This document shows, in pieces, positions 48,796 to 56,914 of a DNA stretch of 64,000 bases (the first letter of the stretch is position 1; every line of letters begins with the position of its first letter). A program made the translations under genes and the position numbers. Location of the stretch: contig CAXTIG010000017.1 of NCBI GenBank assembly GCA_964244295.1, positions 1 through 64,000 on the forward strand, read 5' to 3'. The notes beneath the pieces were generated by a model that worked only from the letters and a program-made list of their open reading frames with translations, made no database searches and had not been told where the DNA came from. Source of the stretch: JAJAZB01 sp964244295. GTDB taxonomy: Bacteria; Bacteroidota; Bacteroidia; Cytophagales; Spirosomataceae.

Positions 48796-48885
48796 GAGAA
48801 GCAAGAGGTGAGAAACAGGAGACAAGAAAAAAATAGAGTTCTCATTTCTTCCTTCTTGTCTCCTGTTTCTCACCTCTTGCTTCTC
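48796..48885. repeat. Inverted repeat, family K, 33-bp arms
   Basis: GAGAAGCAAGAGGTGAGAAA (from 48796) pairs with the complement ending at 48885, 33 bases. It is related to the imperfect hairpin at 28741-28806. The rest of the gap 48787-49091 holds TACTTTTA at 48963-48970, a possible promoter box, and nothing else. Confidence 0.8.
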
Positions 48886-49091
48886 AGGAATCGGCACGGC
48901 GTTTGTGCGAGAGAAATTCAGCGCAGCGGAAAATCCATGCCGAAAGAGTAGCGTTAGTTGGTTACTTTTACAAAACAACGCTTTTTTTGCGCTGGTAAAA
49001 TCCGCCTGAGTTCCCCGCCAGGAGCGCTGATTTCGTAAATTGGTCATTCTTAATCCCTTGCTTCCTCTTTCAACTCAGCCTTTTTCCGACC

Positions 49092-50303
49092 ATGTCTGCC
49101 AATCTTGATACGACCGCCCTCGATACCTACGCCCGTGGCTACGCCGCCCGGCTCTGCGAGGGGTATTTTGCCGAAAACGAAACCGTCGACGGGCCTCGCC
49201 TGCTCGAATTTTGCGACGTGCCCCAGGTGAATCTGTTCCTGGTTCGGGCGCTATACGAAACCTGGAAAGCCGACGCCCTGGCCTTCCGCAGCCCGTATTT
49301 CGATTTTGAGGCCGAAGAGGTGAAAACGGCCCTGCAAAGCCTGATGAACGTGGCCTCGCAGCACATTTCCGTGCGACGCGAAGCCTTCGAGCCACTGCTG
49401 ACCAGCGCCACCACCCAGACCCTCACGCTGGTGCTCGAACCCAGGGCGTACTTTGAAAGCTACCTCCGCGACCGGCCTGATTTTGTGCTCCGCGCCGATG
49501 ACCTGAAAACCCTGCTCCGCTACGTGCGCCTGCATCGGGCCATTCCGCAGGGGCTGGCCGAGCGCCTCGACGGGCAGGAAAGCACCTACGTGAGCCAGGC
49601 ACTCACCTGGCTAAATGAACTCGCCGACGACGCGCAATCCACCGAGGAGGTGGACACCGTGCTGGCGCAATTTTCGGCCACGCTGCCCCTCGACAGGGGG
49701 TCACTTTACAAAACGGCTCTTTTTTTCGGGGAAGAATCCGTGGTCAGCCCGCCCAAAGCCACGCGTTCGTTTTTTGACCTGACCGACGAGGAACTGCCCG
49801 TCGCGAACAAGCCGGTTCGTCAACCCTCCAACCCCACCCCTCCGGTGGAGGTGCCCCGATTGGACGCTCCCAGGGTGGACGCTCCTACGCCCGAACCCGT
49901 GCCCGAACCGGAGTATTCGAGCAACGGGCGCATGAACGGCCACGCCGAACCGGGCCTTTCCAACCGCCTCAACGAGCAGTTTCAGAGCGACCAGCCGACC
50001 ATCAACGACCTGCTCGCCAAAGAAGCGCCGGGGGAAACGTTGGCCGACCAATTTCAGAAAAAACCCACCGAAAGCATCCACCAGAGCATTTCGCTCAATC
50101 AGAAGTTTACGTTTATCAACCAACTTTTCAACGGCGACTCCGTAGCCTACCACATCGCCATCGACGACCTCGAACACTGCCGCAATTTTAGCGAAGCCAA
50201 AGAATTGATGAACCGCGTGTACGGCCCTAAGTACCACTGGCGCATGAACCCCGACGAGGCCGACGAGTTCTACGAACTGGTTCAACGGCGGTTTCAGGGG
50301 TAG
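49092..50303 (+). CDS. Uncharacterised 403-residue protein
   Basis: No domain was recognised. The N-terminal ~215 residues are mostly helical (LDTYARGYAARLCEGYFAENETVDGPRLLEFCDVPQVNLFLVRALYETWKADALAF, ...). A Pro-rich, probably disordered linker follows (VRQPSNPTPPVEVPRLDAPRVDAPTPEPVPEPEYSSN, about 235-275). The C-terminal ~115 residues form a conserved-looking unit (SIHQSISLNQKFTFINQLFNGDSVAYHIAIDDLEHCRNFSEAKELMNR...YHWRMNPDEADEFYELVQRRF). No signal peptide or membrane segment is present, so it should be cytoplasmic. The C-terminal part has the look of a Bacteroidota-specific conserved family. It is monocistronic, with its own terminator. Role unknown. Confidence 0.75.
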   Translation: MSANLDTTALDTYARGYAARLCEGYFAENETVDGPRLLEFCDVPQVNLFLVRALYETWKADALAFRSPYFDFEAEEVKTALQSLMNVASQHISVRREAFEPLLTSATTQTLTLVLEPRAYFESYLRDRPDFVLRADDLKTLLRYVRLHRAIPQGLAERLDGQESTYVSQALTWLNELADDAQSTEEVDTVLAQFSATLPLDRGSLYKTALFFGEESVVSPPKATRSFFDLTDEELPVANKPVRQPSNPTPPVEVPRLDAPRVDAPTPEPVPEPEYSSNGRMNGHAEPGLSNRLNEQFQSDQPTINDLLAKEAPGETLADQFQKKPTESIHQSISLNQKFTFINQLFNGDSVAYHIAIDDLEHCRNFSEAKELMNRVYGPKYHWRMNPDEADEFYELVQRRFQG

Positions 50304-50350
50304 GTTTCTTTAATCCCGATTGGGTTTTAAACCACAGCAGGGATTTTGTC

Positions 50351-50415
50351 GTCTGGCGTCGCTCCATAGCGTAGGGCTTAATCCTTACGATAGAGAGCGA
50401 CACCAGACTTTTTTT
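50351..50415 (+). terminator. Rho-independent terminator with a long stem
   Basis: GTCTGGCGTCGCTC (50351-50364) pairs with GAGCGACACCAGAC (50395-50408) with one mismatch, an inner pairing around TAGGGCTTAATCCTTA, and a TTTTTTT run. It ends the 403-residue gene. Confidence 0.82.
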
Positions 50416-50480
50416 ATTTAACGGTTTGAAAACCAACCTTAAACCCCCGACTTTCCCGCACACCTCCACTCTTTCGCCCG

Positions 50481-52544
50481 ATGCCCTGCCTTTTTCGCTG
50501 CGTTGCCTTGCTGCTACTTCTGGCTCCGCTGGCGAAGGCCCAGGAATACCCCCGCCGCGAACTCAACGCTCGTGAACTGGCCCAAAACCTGCTGCCCGTT
50601 CCCACCCAGGACCTCGATTACGCCGACCTCGGCGAAACGCTCTACCAACTCTACCTCCGTCCGCTCGACCTCAACGTCTGCACCCGCGACGAATTGGCCG
50701 CGACGTATGTGCTCAACGAGCGCCAACTCACGTCGTTGATTGAGTACCGTTCGCGCTACGGCCCGCTGGTGTCGGTGTACGAATTGCAGGCCGTGCCGGG
50801 GCTGGATTTAGGCACGATTTACCGCCTGCTGCCCTTCGTCGAAATCCCCGGCGCGGGTCGGGAACGCGTCGGTGCCGAGCGGAATAGTTATCTGCTGCTG
50901 CGCTACGAGCAGGATTTGGAAGCAAAAAAAGGCTACCAGACCGGCGAGCCGAACAAGAATGGCGTGTATCCGCAACGCTACCTCGGTGGGGTGGCTCATC
51001 CCTACGTGCGGCTCAAGCAGTACCTGCCCGGCGAGGCCGAGTGGGGTTTTACCCTCGAAAACGACCCCGGTGAACAACTTCTTTTTGACTCAAAAACCCG
51101 GCGCTACGGAATGGATTTCATTTCGGCCCACGTGCTGTTGCGCAACCGGGGCCGCTGGAAGGCCCTCGCGCTGGGCGATTACCAGCTTCAATTTGGGCAG
51201 GGACTGGTGATGGCGGGCGGGTTTTTTCTGGGAAAAGGGTCCGAAACCGTGCTGACGGCCCGGCGGAGTCACCTCGGCATCCGACCCTACACCTCGGCGC
51301 TGGAGTGGGGCTTCCTGCGCGGGGCGGCGGCCACTTACGCGGCGGGCCGTTGGGAACTGACCTCGTTTTTATCCCGCCTCCGCCGCGATGCCAACCTCGA
51401 CGACGACCCCCGCGACGACCTCGACCCATCGGGTAGCCTGCAAACCAGCGGCCTGCACCGAACCCCCAACGAAATCGCTGACAAGGGGGCCGTCGTGCAG
51501 CAAGACGCGGGCCTGAATTTGTTGTGGCGGGGAAAATCATCCCGCGCCTCCGCCGGTTTCACGGCGGTGTACACCACCTTCGACGTCCGCATTCAAAAAT
51601 CCGACGCGGCCTACAACCGCTACGAATTCGCCGGGACGCGCAACCTCGTGCTGGGTCTGAACGGGGATTACCTCTGGCGCAACGCCCATTTTTTCGGAGA
51701 AATCGCCCGCTCCTCTTCGGGCGGCGTGGGCACGGTGGGCGGGCTGCTGACCAGCCTCAGCCGCCGACTGGATGCCTCGCTGGTATTCCGGCGTTACGCC
51801 CGCGATTTTCACAGTTTTCACGCGAAAGCCTTCGGCGAAAATTCAAGGAATGGCAACGAAACCGGCCTCTTCCTCGGGTTGAAATACGCCCCGCGCCCGG
51901 CTTGGTTGTTGAGTGGCTACCTCGATGTTTTCCGGTTTCCGGAGTGGAAATACCTGGTCGATGCCCCCTCGCGGGGCGCGGGTGGCTTGCTGCGGCTGGC
52001 GTACACGCCGCGCAAAACCACGCAGTTTTTTGGGCAATTCGTGGAAGAACACAAGGAAAAAAACGTCCCCGACCGCCTCCAGAAGCAAAACGAGGTGCTG
52101 CCCACCGCCCGCCGTTACGCCGTGCTGGGTTTCGACCAAGCGCCCCGGCGCTGGCTTTCGCTGAGTACGCGGGGGTTTTACTCGGCCTTCCGGTTTCGGG
52201 GTTTCGCGCCCTCGCAGGGTTGGGGGCTGGTGCAGGACGCGTCGGTGACGGTCAAAAACCTCACCCTGAGTGGCCGCGTGGCCTACTTCAGCACCGACGA
52301 TTACGACAGCCGGTTTTACAGCTACGAACCCGACGTGCTCTACGCCTTTTCGCTGCCCGCGTATTACAACGAGGGCTTTCGGAATTTTCTACTCCTTCAA
52401 ATCCGCCTCAGCCGCGCCCTCGACGCCTGGATTCGCCTGGCTCGTACCGATTACCTCCACCAAGCCACCGTCGGCTCCGGCCTGGATGAGATTCAGGCCC
52501 CGCACCGAACCGAAGTGAAGGCGCAGGTGCGGTGGCGGTTTTGA
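50481..52544 (+). CDS. Helix-hairpin-helix and beta-barrel outer-membrane protein
   Basis: A 687-residue protein with signal peptide (about residues 1-20, LLLLAPLAKAQ). The N-terminal third has ComEA-type helix-hairpin-helix segments (PLDLNVCTRDELAATYVLNERQLTSLIEYRSRYGPLVSVYELQAVPGLDLGTIYRLLPFV). The remainder is a large beta-rich domain with alternating aromatic patterns (FTLENDPGEQ, MDFISAHVLLRN, LALGDYQLQFGQGLVM), typical of barrels, ending HRTEVKAQVRWRF. Bacteroidota have a family of such HhH plus barrel proteins. The HhH part suggests DNA or protein binding in the envelope. Function not established. Monocistronic. Confidence 0.82.
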   Translation: MPCLFRCVALLLLLAPLAKAQEYPRRELNARELAQNLLPVPTQDLDYADLGETLYQLYLRPLDLNVCTRDELAATYVLNERQLTSLIEYRSRYGPLVSVYELQAVPGLDLGTIYRLLPFVEIPGAGRERVGAERNSYLLLRYEQDLEAKKGYQTGEPNKNGVYPQRYLGGVAHPYVRLKQYLPGEAEWGFTLENDPGEQLLFDSKTRRYGMDFISAHVLLRNRGRWKALALGDYQLQFGQGLVMAGGFFLGKGSETVLTARRSHLGIRPYTSALEWGFLRGAAATYAAGRWELTSFLSRLRRDANLDDDPRDDLDPSGSLQTSGLHRTPNEIADKGAVVQQDAGLNLLWRGKSSRASAGFTAVYTTFDVRIQKSDAAYNRYEFAGTRNLVLGLNGDYLWRNAHFFGEIARSSSGGVGTVGGLLTSLSRRLDASLVFRRYARDFHSFHAKAFGENSRNGNETGLFLGLKYAPRPAWLLSGYLDVFRFPEWKYLVDAPSRGAGGLLRLAYTPRKTTQFFGQFVEEHKEKNVPDRLQKQNEVLPTARRYAVLGFDQAPRRWLSLSTRGFYSAFRFRGFAPSQGWGLVQDASVTVKNLTLSGRVAYFSTDDYDSRFYSYEPDVLYAFSLPAYYNEGFRNFLLLQIRLSRALDAWIRLARTDYLHQATVGSGLDEIQAPHRTEVKAQVRWRF

Positions 52545-52562
52545 ATGCGACAAAAAAATTAT

Positions 52563-52591
52563 CCCCGCGAGGGTTTTAAACCCTCGCGGGG
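52563..52591. repeat. Palindrome CCCCGCGAGGGT / ACCCTCGCGGGG
   Basis: CCCCGCGAGGGT-TTTAA-ACCCTCGCGGGG (52563-52591), followed by a second small hairpin GGCGAAC...GTTCGCC. It lies between the HhH barrel gene and the PhzF-like gene. Confidence 0.8.
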
Positions 52592-52654
52592 TTTAGAGAC
52601 GGCGAACTTTTACGGTTCGCCAGTCAGTTGAAAACGCAACCAGTTCTTTTTTCC

Positions 52655-53458
52655 ATGACCCTTCCCATCTACCAGGCTGATGCCTTCACCGACCAGCTTT
52701 TCCACGGCAATCCCGCCGCCATCGTGCCGCTCGAATCCTGGCTTCCCGAGGAAACCATGCAGGCCATCGCCGCCGAAAACAACCTCGCCGAAACCGCTTT
52801 TTTTGTTAAAAACGGGGACGCCTACGACCTGCGCTGGTTTACGCCCACCGTGGAAGTGGACCTCTGCGGTCACGCCACCGTAGCCAGCGCCAAAATCCTC
52901 TACGACCACCTCGGTTACGCTGACGACGAAATCCGCTTCGACACCCGCAGCGGTCGCCTGACTGTGCAGCGTAACGGGGATTTGTTCACGCTCAATTTCC
53001 CTGCCGACCCGCCCGCGCTGGTCTCGCCCGCGTTTCACGACGAACTGACCGCCGCCCTCGGCGTTGCCCCGCTGGAGGTGTACGCGGGAAAGACCGATTT
53101 GATGGTGGTGCTCGAAAACGAAGCCGCTGTGGCCGCCCTGCAACCCGATTTCCGCGAACTGGCGAAGCTCAAAGTCCGGGGTGTGATGGCGACGGCTCCC
53201 GGCGAGGCAGCGAGCGTCGCACCGGCAGATTTTGTCAGCCGCTTTTTCGGCCCGGCTTCGGGCATCGACGAAGACCCCGTTACCGGCTCCGCGCATACCA
53301 CGCTTACGCCGTTTTGGGCCAAAAAACTGGGGAAACTTAGCCTGACTGCCCGGCAGATTTCCCCGCGCGGCGGCGACCTCTGGCTCGAACTCCTCGGCGA
53401 CCGCGTTCTCCTCAGCGGTCGGGCGGTGGTGTACCTGAAGGGCGAGATTTTTATCTGA
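52655..53458 (+). CDS. PhzF-family isomerase
   Basis: A 267-residue protein of the PhzF/YddE family. FTDQLFHGNPAAIVPL, NNLAETAFFVKNGDAYDLRWFTPTVEVDLCGHATVASAKIL (with the catalytic Glu and the GHAT motif) and the late SRFFGPASGIDEDPVTGSAHTTLTPFW are all characteristic. The fold is of the diaminopimelate-epimerase type. The closest characterised member isomerises a phenazine precursor, but no phenazine genes are nearby, so the substrate here is unknown. The ATG at 52655 is used rather than an upstream one nine codons earlier. It is convergent with the exopolysaccharide operon end. Confidence 0.9.
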   Translation: MTLPIYQADAFTDQLFHGNPAAIVPLESWLPEETMQAIAAENNLAETAFFVKNGDAYDLRWFTPTVEVDLCGHATVASAKILYDHLGYADDEIRFDTRSGRLTVQRNGDLFTLNFPADPPALVSPAFHDELTAALGVAPLEVYAGKTDLMVVLENEAAVAALQPDFRELAKLKVRGVMATAPGEAASVAPADFVSRFFGPASGIDEDPVTGSAHTTLTPFWAKKLGKLSLTARQISPRGGDLWLELLGDRVLLSGRAVVYLKGEIFI

Positions 53459-53479
53459 TTTTTCTCGAAATGGAATCGT

Positions 53480-54532
53480 TCAGCGCCAGTCCTGGAAGCC
53501 GGGCCACTGCCCTGTCTCCAGGCTGGTCAGCAGAATTTCCGTGAGGTGGGGGTAAGCAAAATGCCCCGCCACCCGTTGTTGCGCCCGCCGCGCCAGCGCC
53601 CGGCGCTCGGCGGGGTGGTCGAGCCAGTGGCGGAGTTGAAGCAGGCACTCGTCGGCATCGCGGAAGTACGCGCCCGTTTCGTTTTCGGGAAACAGCCTTT
53701 GCACGTCGTCGTTGCTTTCAGAAAGCAGAAACCCGCCCGCACCGGGTACTTCAAAAGTCCGCATCACGATCCCGCCCGCCCGGTGTTGCCGCCGAAACAG
53801 GTTGAGCACCACCGCCGACTGCGACATGACTTGCGTCATGGCCTCACCCGTCAGCGGCCCGCCCTGCCAGCAGTTTCGGAGGGCGCTGCCGGGTCGGGTG
53901 CGGCGTTGCCAGCGGGCATCGCCCCAGATTTTTAAGGGAAAAACAGCAGCAATTTTTTCGAGAAAAACGGCCCGATCGCGGTCCCAGTTGCCGATGAAAA
54001 CCACCTCGTGAAGCGGAGAAACTTCCGGTTGATGGGGGTGTAAAATCGGGTCCCAACCGAAGGGGAAGAAGTGGGCGGCCTTCACGCCGTTTTCCCGCAA
54101 TCGGCTCGCCAGCGCTTCCGACCAAATCAGGTAGGCATCCGCCTCCCGCGCCGCCCGCCGGTGTTCGGGACGGGCGCTGGGATGGCCGGTGAAAGGGTTA
54201 TCGGGGTTGAAAATGACGATTTTTACGCCCATCTCCCGCACGATTTGTACCGTTTTGGGCATCAGAAAATCACCGCGAAAAACGAGCAGGAGGTCGGGTT
54301 TTTCGGCGCGGATTCGGGCCAGTAATCCGGCGTTCAGCCCTCGGCTGAGCCATCGCCGCGCGGGGAGAACTTGCCGGATGAGTCGCTGCAAAACCCTGTT
54401 TTTTCGACCAACCAGGCCATTTTCTTGATCCACGTCGAAACGCAGGACCCGGTGGCCGAGTACTTCAAACGCCCGTTGGTAGGAATTTTCCAGGGCGGCG
54501 GGATCAAATTTTCCGTAGAGTAAAATGGTCAT
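53480..54532 (-). CDS. Glycosyltransferase, CgeB-like family
   Basis: A 350-residue protein with the features of the CgeB/DUF3880-type family of GT-B glycosyltransferases: MTILLYGKFDPAALENSYQRAFEVLGHRVLRFD, KPDLLLVFRGDFLMPKTVQIVREMGVKIVIFNPDNP, VFIGNWDRDRAVFLEKI, and a C-terminal nucleotide-sugar region with AVVLNLFRR...RTFEVPGAGGFLLSESNDDVQRLFPENETGAYF. It probably adds a sugar in exopolysaccharide synthesis. It is the last gene of the cluster. A frame to 54601 starts inside repeat element E; ATG 54532 is chosen. The donor and acceptor are unknown. Confidence 0.86.
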   Translation of the reverse strand: MTILLYGKFDPAALENSYQRAFEVLGHRVLRFDVDQENGLVGRKNRVLQRLIRQVLPARRWLSRGLNAGLLARIRAEKPDLLLVFRGDFLMPKTVQIVREMGVKIVIFNPDNPFTGHPSARPEHRRAAREADAYLIWSEALASRLRENGVKAAHFFPFGWDPILHPHQPEVSPLHEVVFIGNWDRDRAVFLEKIAAVFPLKIWGDARWQRRTRPGSALRNCWQGGPLTGEAMTQVMSQSAVVLNLFRRQHRAGGIVMRTFEVPGAGGFLLSESNDDVQRLFPENETGAYFRDADECLLQLRHWLDHPAERRALARRAQQRVAGHFAYPHLTEILLTSLETGQWPGFQDWR

Positions 54533-54542
54533 GGGGAAAGAA

Positions 54543-54663
54543 GCAACCCGGACAGCGGTTCGCAGAACCCTGTCAGCGGTTGCGAGGTAATCGGTAGCCA
54601 AGTTTGGTTATCCGTGAGCGCACAACCGCTGACAGGGTTCTGCGAACCGCTGGCCGGGTTGCT
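54543..54663. repeat. Repeat element E, copy 2
   Basis: GCAACCCGGACAGCGGTTCG at the left and its complement at the right end enclose a core with GGTAGCCAAG and GGTTATCC. It is homologous to 32352-32475 along its length but inverted. It lies between the polymerase stop and the glycosyltransferase start, about 10 bases from that ATG. Confidence 0.88.
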
Positions 54664-54665
54664 TT

Positions 54666-56036
54666 TCAGAGCCGCAGCGTCCCCGACTCGGTCGCGGTGA
54701 GCGCCCCTACCGTGTACCGGTACAACCGGGTCACGAGAAAATACCCCAGCGTGCGCAACACCAGAAATTTAACCGTCCAGAAAAAAGGATAGGCGTAAAA
54801 CACCCCCAGCGCGATGTAGAGCAAAAACGTCAGCACCAGCACCCCGTCGGCGCTCGCGGCGGGTACCCTTCGCCGCAACGCCAGTTCCGCCCCCAGTAAC
54901 ACCAGCACGGCCAAAACACCGTAGAGCAACACGCCGAAAGTGCCCGCCCGCGAGTAGCCATCGGCCAGGATGCTGAATTCCACGCCTGATTTCAGGCCCG
55001 AATAAAATCCGTAAGAATTGGCCGTGCCCAGGCCAAAATCCTGCTCGCGCCAGGCTTCGCGCACCCCCTCGATGGCCGCCTGTCCGCGCAGGCCCGTCAG
55101 GTCGAAATTGTCGGCGATTTCGGTGCCGAGATTTCCCCAGCCCCGGTACGGAATTATATCGGGCGTGAGGGCGACCACGGCCGCGTTGGGGTGGTTGAGT
55201 AGGCGTTCCAGCACCATTTGCAGGGGCGTACGCTGGCCCACGGCCAGTTGGTCGCGGGCGTTCAGCGCCGCGCTCACCCGTTCGGTGTCGATGTCGCCGA
55301 GGTTGCTCAACCGCCCCTGTTGCAGGCGATAGCTGCCGATAAAACTGTTGAGTACCACGAACCAGGGCGCCAGCGCCGCCACCGCGAGCAGGGCCAGGCC
55401 CCGCGCCCGGCGGGTGGGCAGGCTCAAAAACACGCCCCAGCCGTAGAGCAACACGGGCAGAAAATCGCTGCGGCTCCCGGCAAACACCGCCCGCGTGGCC
55501 GCCCCGGTCAAGGCCAGAATCCAGAGTATCTGCACGAAGCGCCGGGTTTGCCGGAATCGCACGCCGGCCACGAACGCGGCGACGAAACTGAGGTCGAGGG
55601 TGGTGCGGATGAAGTAAAAAATGAGTCCTTCGGCGTTGGCGAAGAGGTTGAGCATCAGCAGCACGGCCAGCAGGGCGAGGTACGAATCGAGCGGGTGAGG
55701 GGCCTGCCGGATGCGCTCGGTGAGCGATGGGAGGCCAGAGGTGAACCGGCCTAACGGTTTTCGCAACAGCCAGCAAACGCCGAACGCCGCCAGCCCTTCC
55801 ATCAAAAAACAGCCGCAGAGGCGCGGCGTGGCCTCGGCCAGGGTGAGCGGGTAGGCGTCGTTCCAGAGCATCGTTTCCGGTTCAATTACCAAAATCACCG
55901 CGACCAGCCCCGCCTGAAACCCGTAGTAAATCCCGAAAAACCGGGCCGTGTACAGCCCCGGCAGCATCCGCTCCAGCGCCCGGCCCAGCAGAAGCAGCGC
56001 AAAAAAGGTGGCGAGTGGAAAGAGCAAAATCGGCAT
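54666..56036 (-). CDS. O-antigen/exopolysaccharide polymerase-like membrane protein (Wzy-like)
   Basis: A 456-residue membrane protein with about 11 hydrophobic segments. There is no strong sequence motif. The features that suggest a polymerase are the overall length, alternating hydrophobic segments, a long periplasmic-type loop (SFIGSYRLQQGRLSNLGDIDTERVSAALNARDQLAVGQRTPLQMVLERLLNHPNAAVVALTP...), and position among flippase, fucosyltransferase and tyrosine kinase genes. It should join repeat units in the periplasm. ATG 56036 (MPILLFPL) is 3 bases after the fucosyltransferase stop, so coupling is likely. EpsG-like or ligase roles remain possible. Confidence 0.78.
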   Translation of the reverse strand: MPILLFPLATFFALLLLGRALERMLPGLYTARFFGIYYGFQAGLVAVILVIEPETMLWNDAYPLTLAEATPRLCGCFLMEGLAAFGVCWLLRKPLGRFTSGLPSLTERIRQAPHPLDSYLALLAVLLMLNLFANAEGLIFYFIRTTLDLSFVAAFVAGVRFRQTRRFVQILWILALTGAATRAVFAGSRSDFLPVLLYGWGVFLSLPTRRARGLALLAVAALAPWFVVLNSFIGSYRLQQGRLSNLGDIDTERVSAALNARDQLAVGQRTPLQMVLERLLNHPNAAVVALTPDIIPYRGWGNLGTEIADNFDLTGLRGQAAIEGVREAWREQDFGLGTANSYGFYSGLKSGVEFSILADGYSRAGTFGVLLYGVLAVLVLLGAELALRRRVPAASADGVLVLTFLLYIALGVFYAYPFFWTVKFLVLRTLGYFLVTRLYRYTVGALTATESGTLRL

Positions 56037-56038
56037 GG

Positions 56039-56914
56039 TCAAAACGGAATGATTTCCCAGGAATCGGGGTACACGTCGAGGTTATCCCAGTGCGCGGCCA
56101 CGGGCGGGCAGAGCACCCGTTGTCCCGGTTTTTCGCCGAGCCAGGCTCCCCACCAGGCGAAGGTGCTGGCCGAAATCACCGCGTGGCGAGTGTGCTGCAT
56201 CAGCCAAAGGTCCACGGGCGCGGGGTTGCCGGCAATCACTGTCGCACCCGGCGGGAGTACCATGAATTCGTCCAGCCGCTGCGGCGTGTCGGCGAAGCAG
56301 AACCACTGCGGGGTCACCAGTTCGCGGGTTAGTTTTTCAAACGCCCGCTCGTAGTACCGCGCCGACAGGCGCTGCACATTCGATGGCCCCTCACCCCGGT
56401 CGAGCCGGAAGTGGACGGCCACCGCATTTTCCGCGCTCAGGCGGCGGGCCAAATCGAGCAGGGCCGGGTCGCTGGGTACTTGGCGGAGTTGCAGGGCCTG
56501 CCGGATGACCCCGGCGTGGTCGTCGAAGTAGCGCGGACTGGTGAAATTGCCCTGGAGCGTGGCGTCGTGCCGCAACCGAAGGTCGCGGAGCCAGGGTTGA
56601 AACTGGTGCTTGACGGTGCCGGACGGCAATTTTTCGAGAAAATACCGGCGCTGGTTTCGGGGTAAAAACTGGTTCATTTCGATGAAAATTCGCTCTAGGG
56701 CCTCATGCCCGAAGGGATGCCGGGCGGAGTGGATTTCGTCGGAAATTTGAAAATGAGCCAGTTCAAACCGCCGCCCGAAGGCATCGCGCCGGTAGCCCGA
56801 ATGCGCGTCCAACACGAGCCGGGCGTCGTTGCGCCGGGCCAGGGCTTTGGCCGTGGCGTAGGCGAACAACTGGTTGCCCAGCCCGCCGATGAGTTTTAGG
56901 GTGAGCCGCGTCAT
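56039..56914 (-). CDS. Alpha-1,2-fucosyltransferase, GT11 family
   Basis: A 291-residue GT11 enzyme. The N-terminus MTRLTLKLIGGLGNQLFAYATAKALARRN carries the GGLGNQLF signature, and the conserved motifs NAVAVHFRLDRGEG, ADTPQRLDEFMV and SASTFAWWGAWLGEKPGQRVLCPPVAAHW follow. It transfers fucose from GDP-fucose, usually in alpha-1,2 linkage, to a galactose in the repeat unit. The ATG at 56914 overlaps the flippase stop by four bases (ATGA), which indicates coupled translation. A longer frame from 57265 only covers flippase antisense sequence and is rejected. Confidence 0.92.
   Translation of the reverse strand: MTRLTLKLIGGLGNQLFAYATAKALARRNDARLVLDAHSGYRRDAFGRRFELAHFQISDEIHSARHPFGHEALERIFIEMNQFLPRNQRRYFLEKLPSGTVKHQFQPWLRDLRLRHDATLQGNFTSPRYFDDHAGVIRQALQLRQVPSDPALLDLARRLSAENAVAVHFRLDRGEGPSNVQRLSARYYERAFEKLTRELVTPQWFCFADTPQRLDEFMVLPPGATVIAGNPAPVDLWLMQHTRHAVISASTFAWWGAWLGEKPGQRVLCPPVAAHWDNLDVYPDSWEIIPF

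Noticed and set aside
48787..49047. N-terminal extension of thymidine kinase by 87 residues
   Set aside because: The extension crosses a family-K inverted repeat and has no domain; thymidine kinases start near the chosen Met.
52655..53458. Phenazine biosynthesis
   Set aside because: Only a PhzF-family isomerase is present, a family found in many genomes without phenazine genes.
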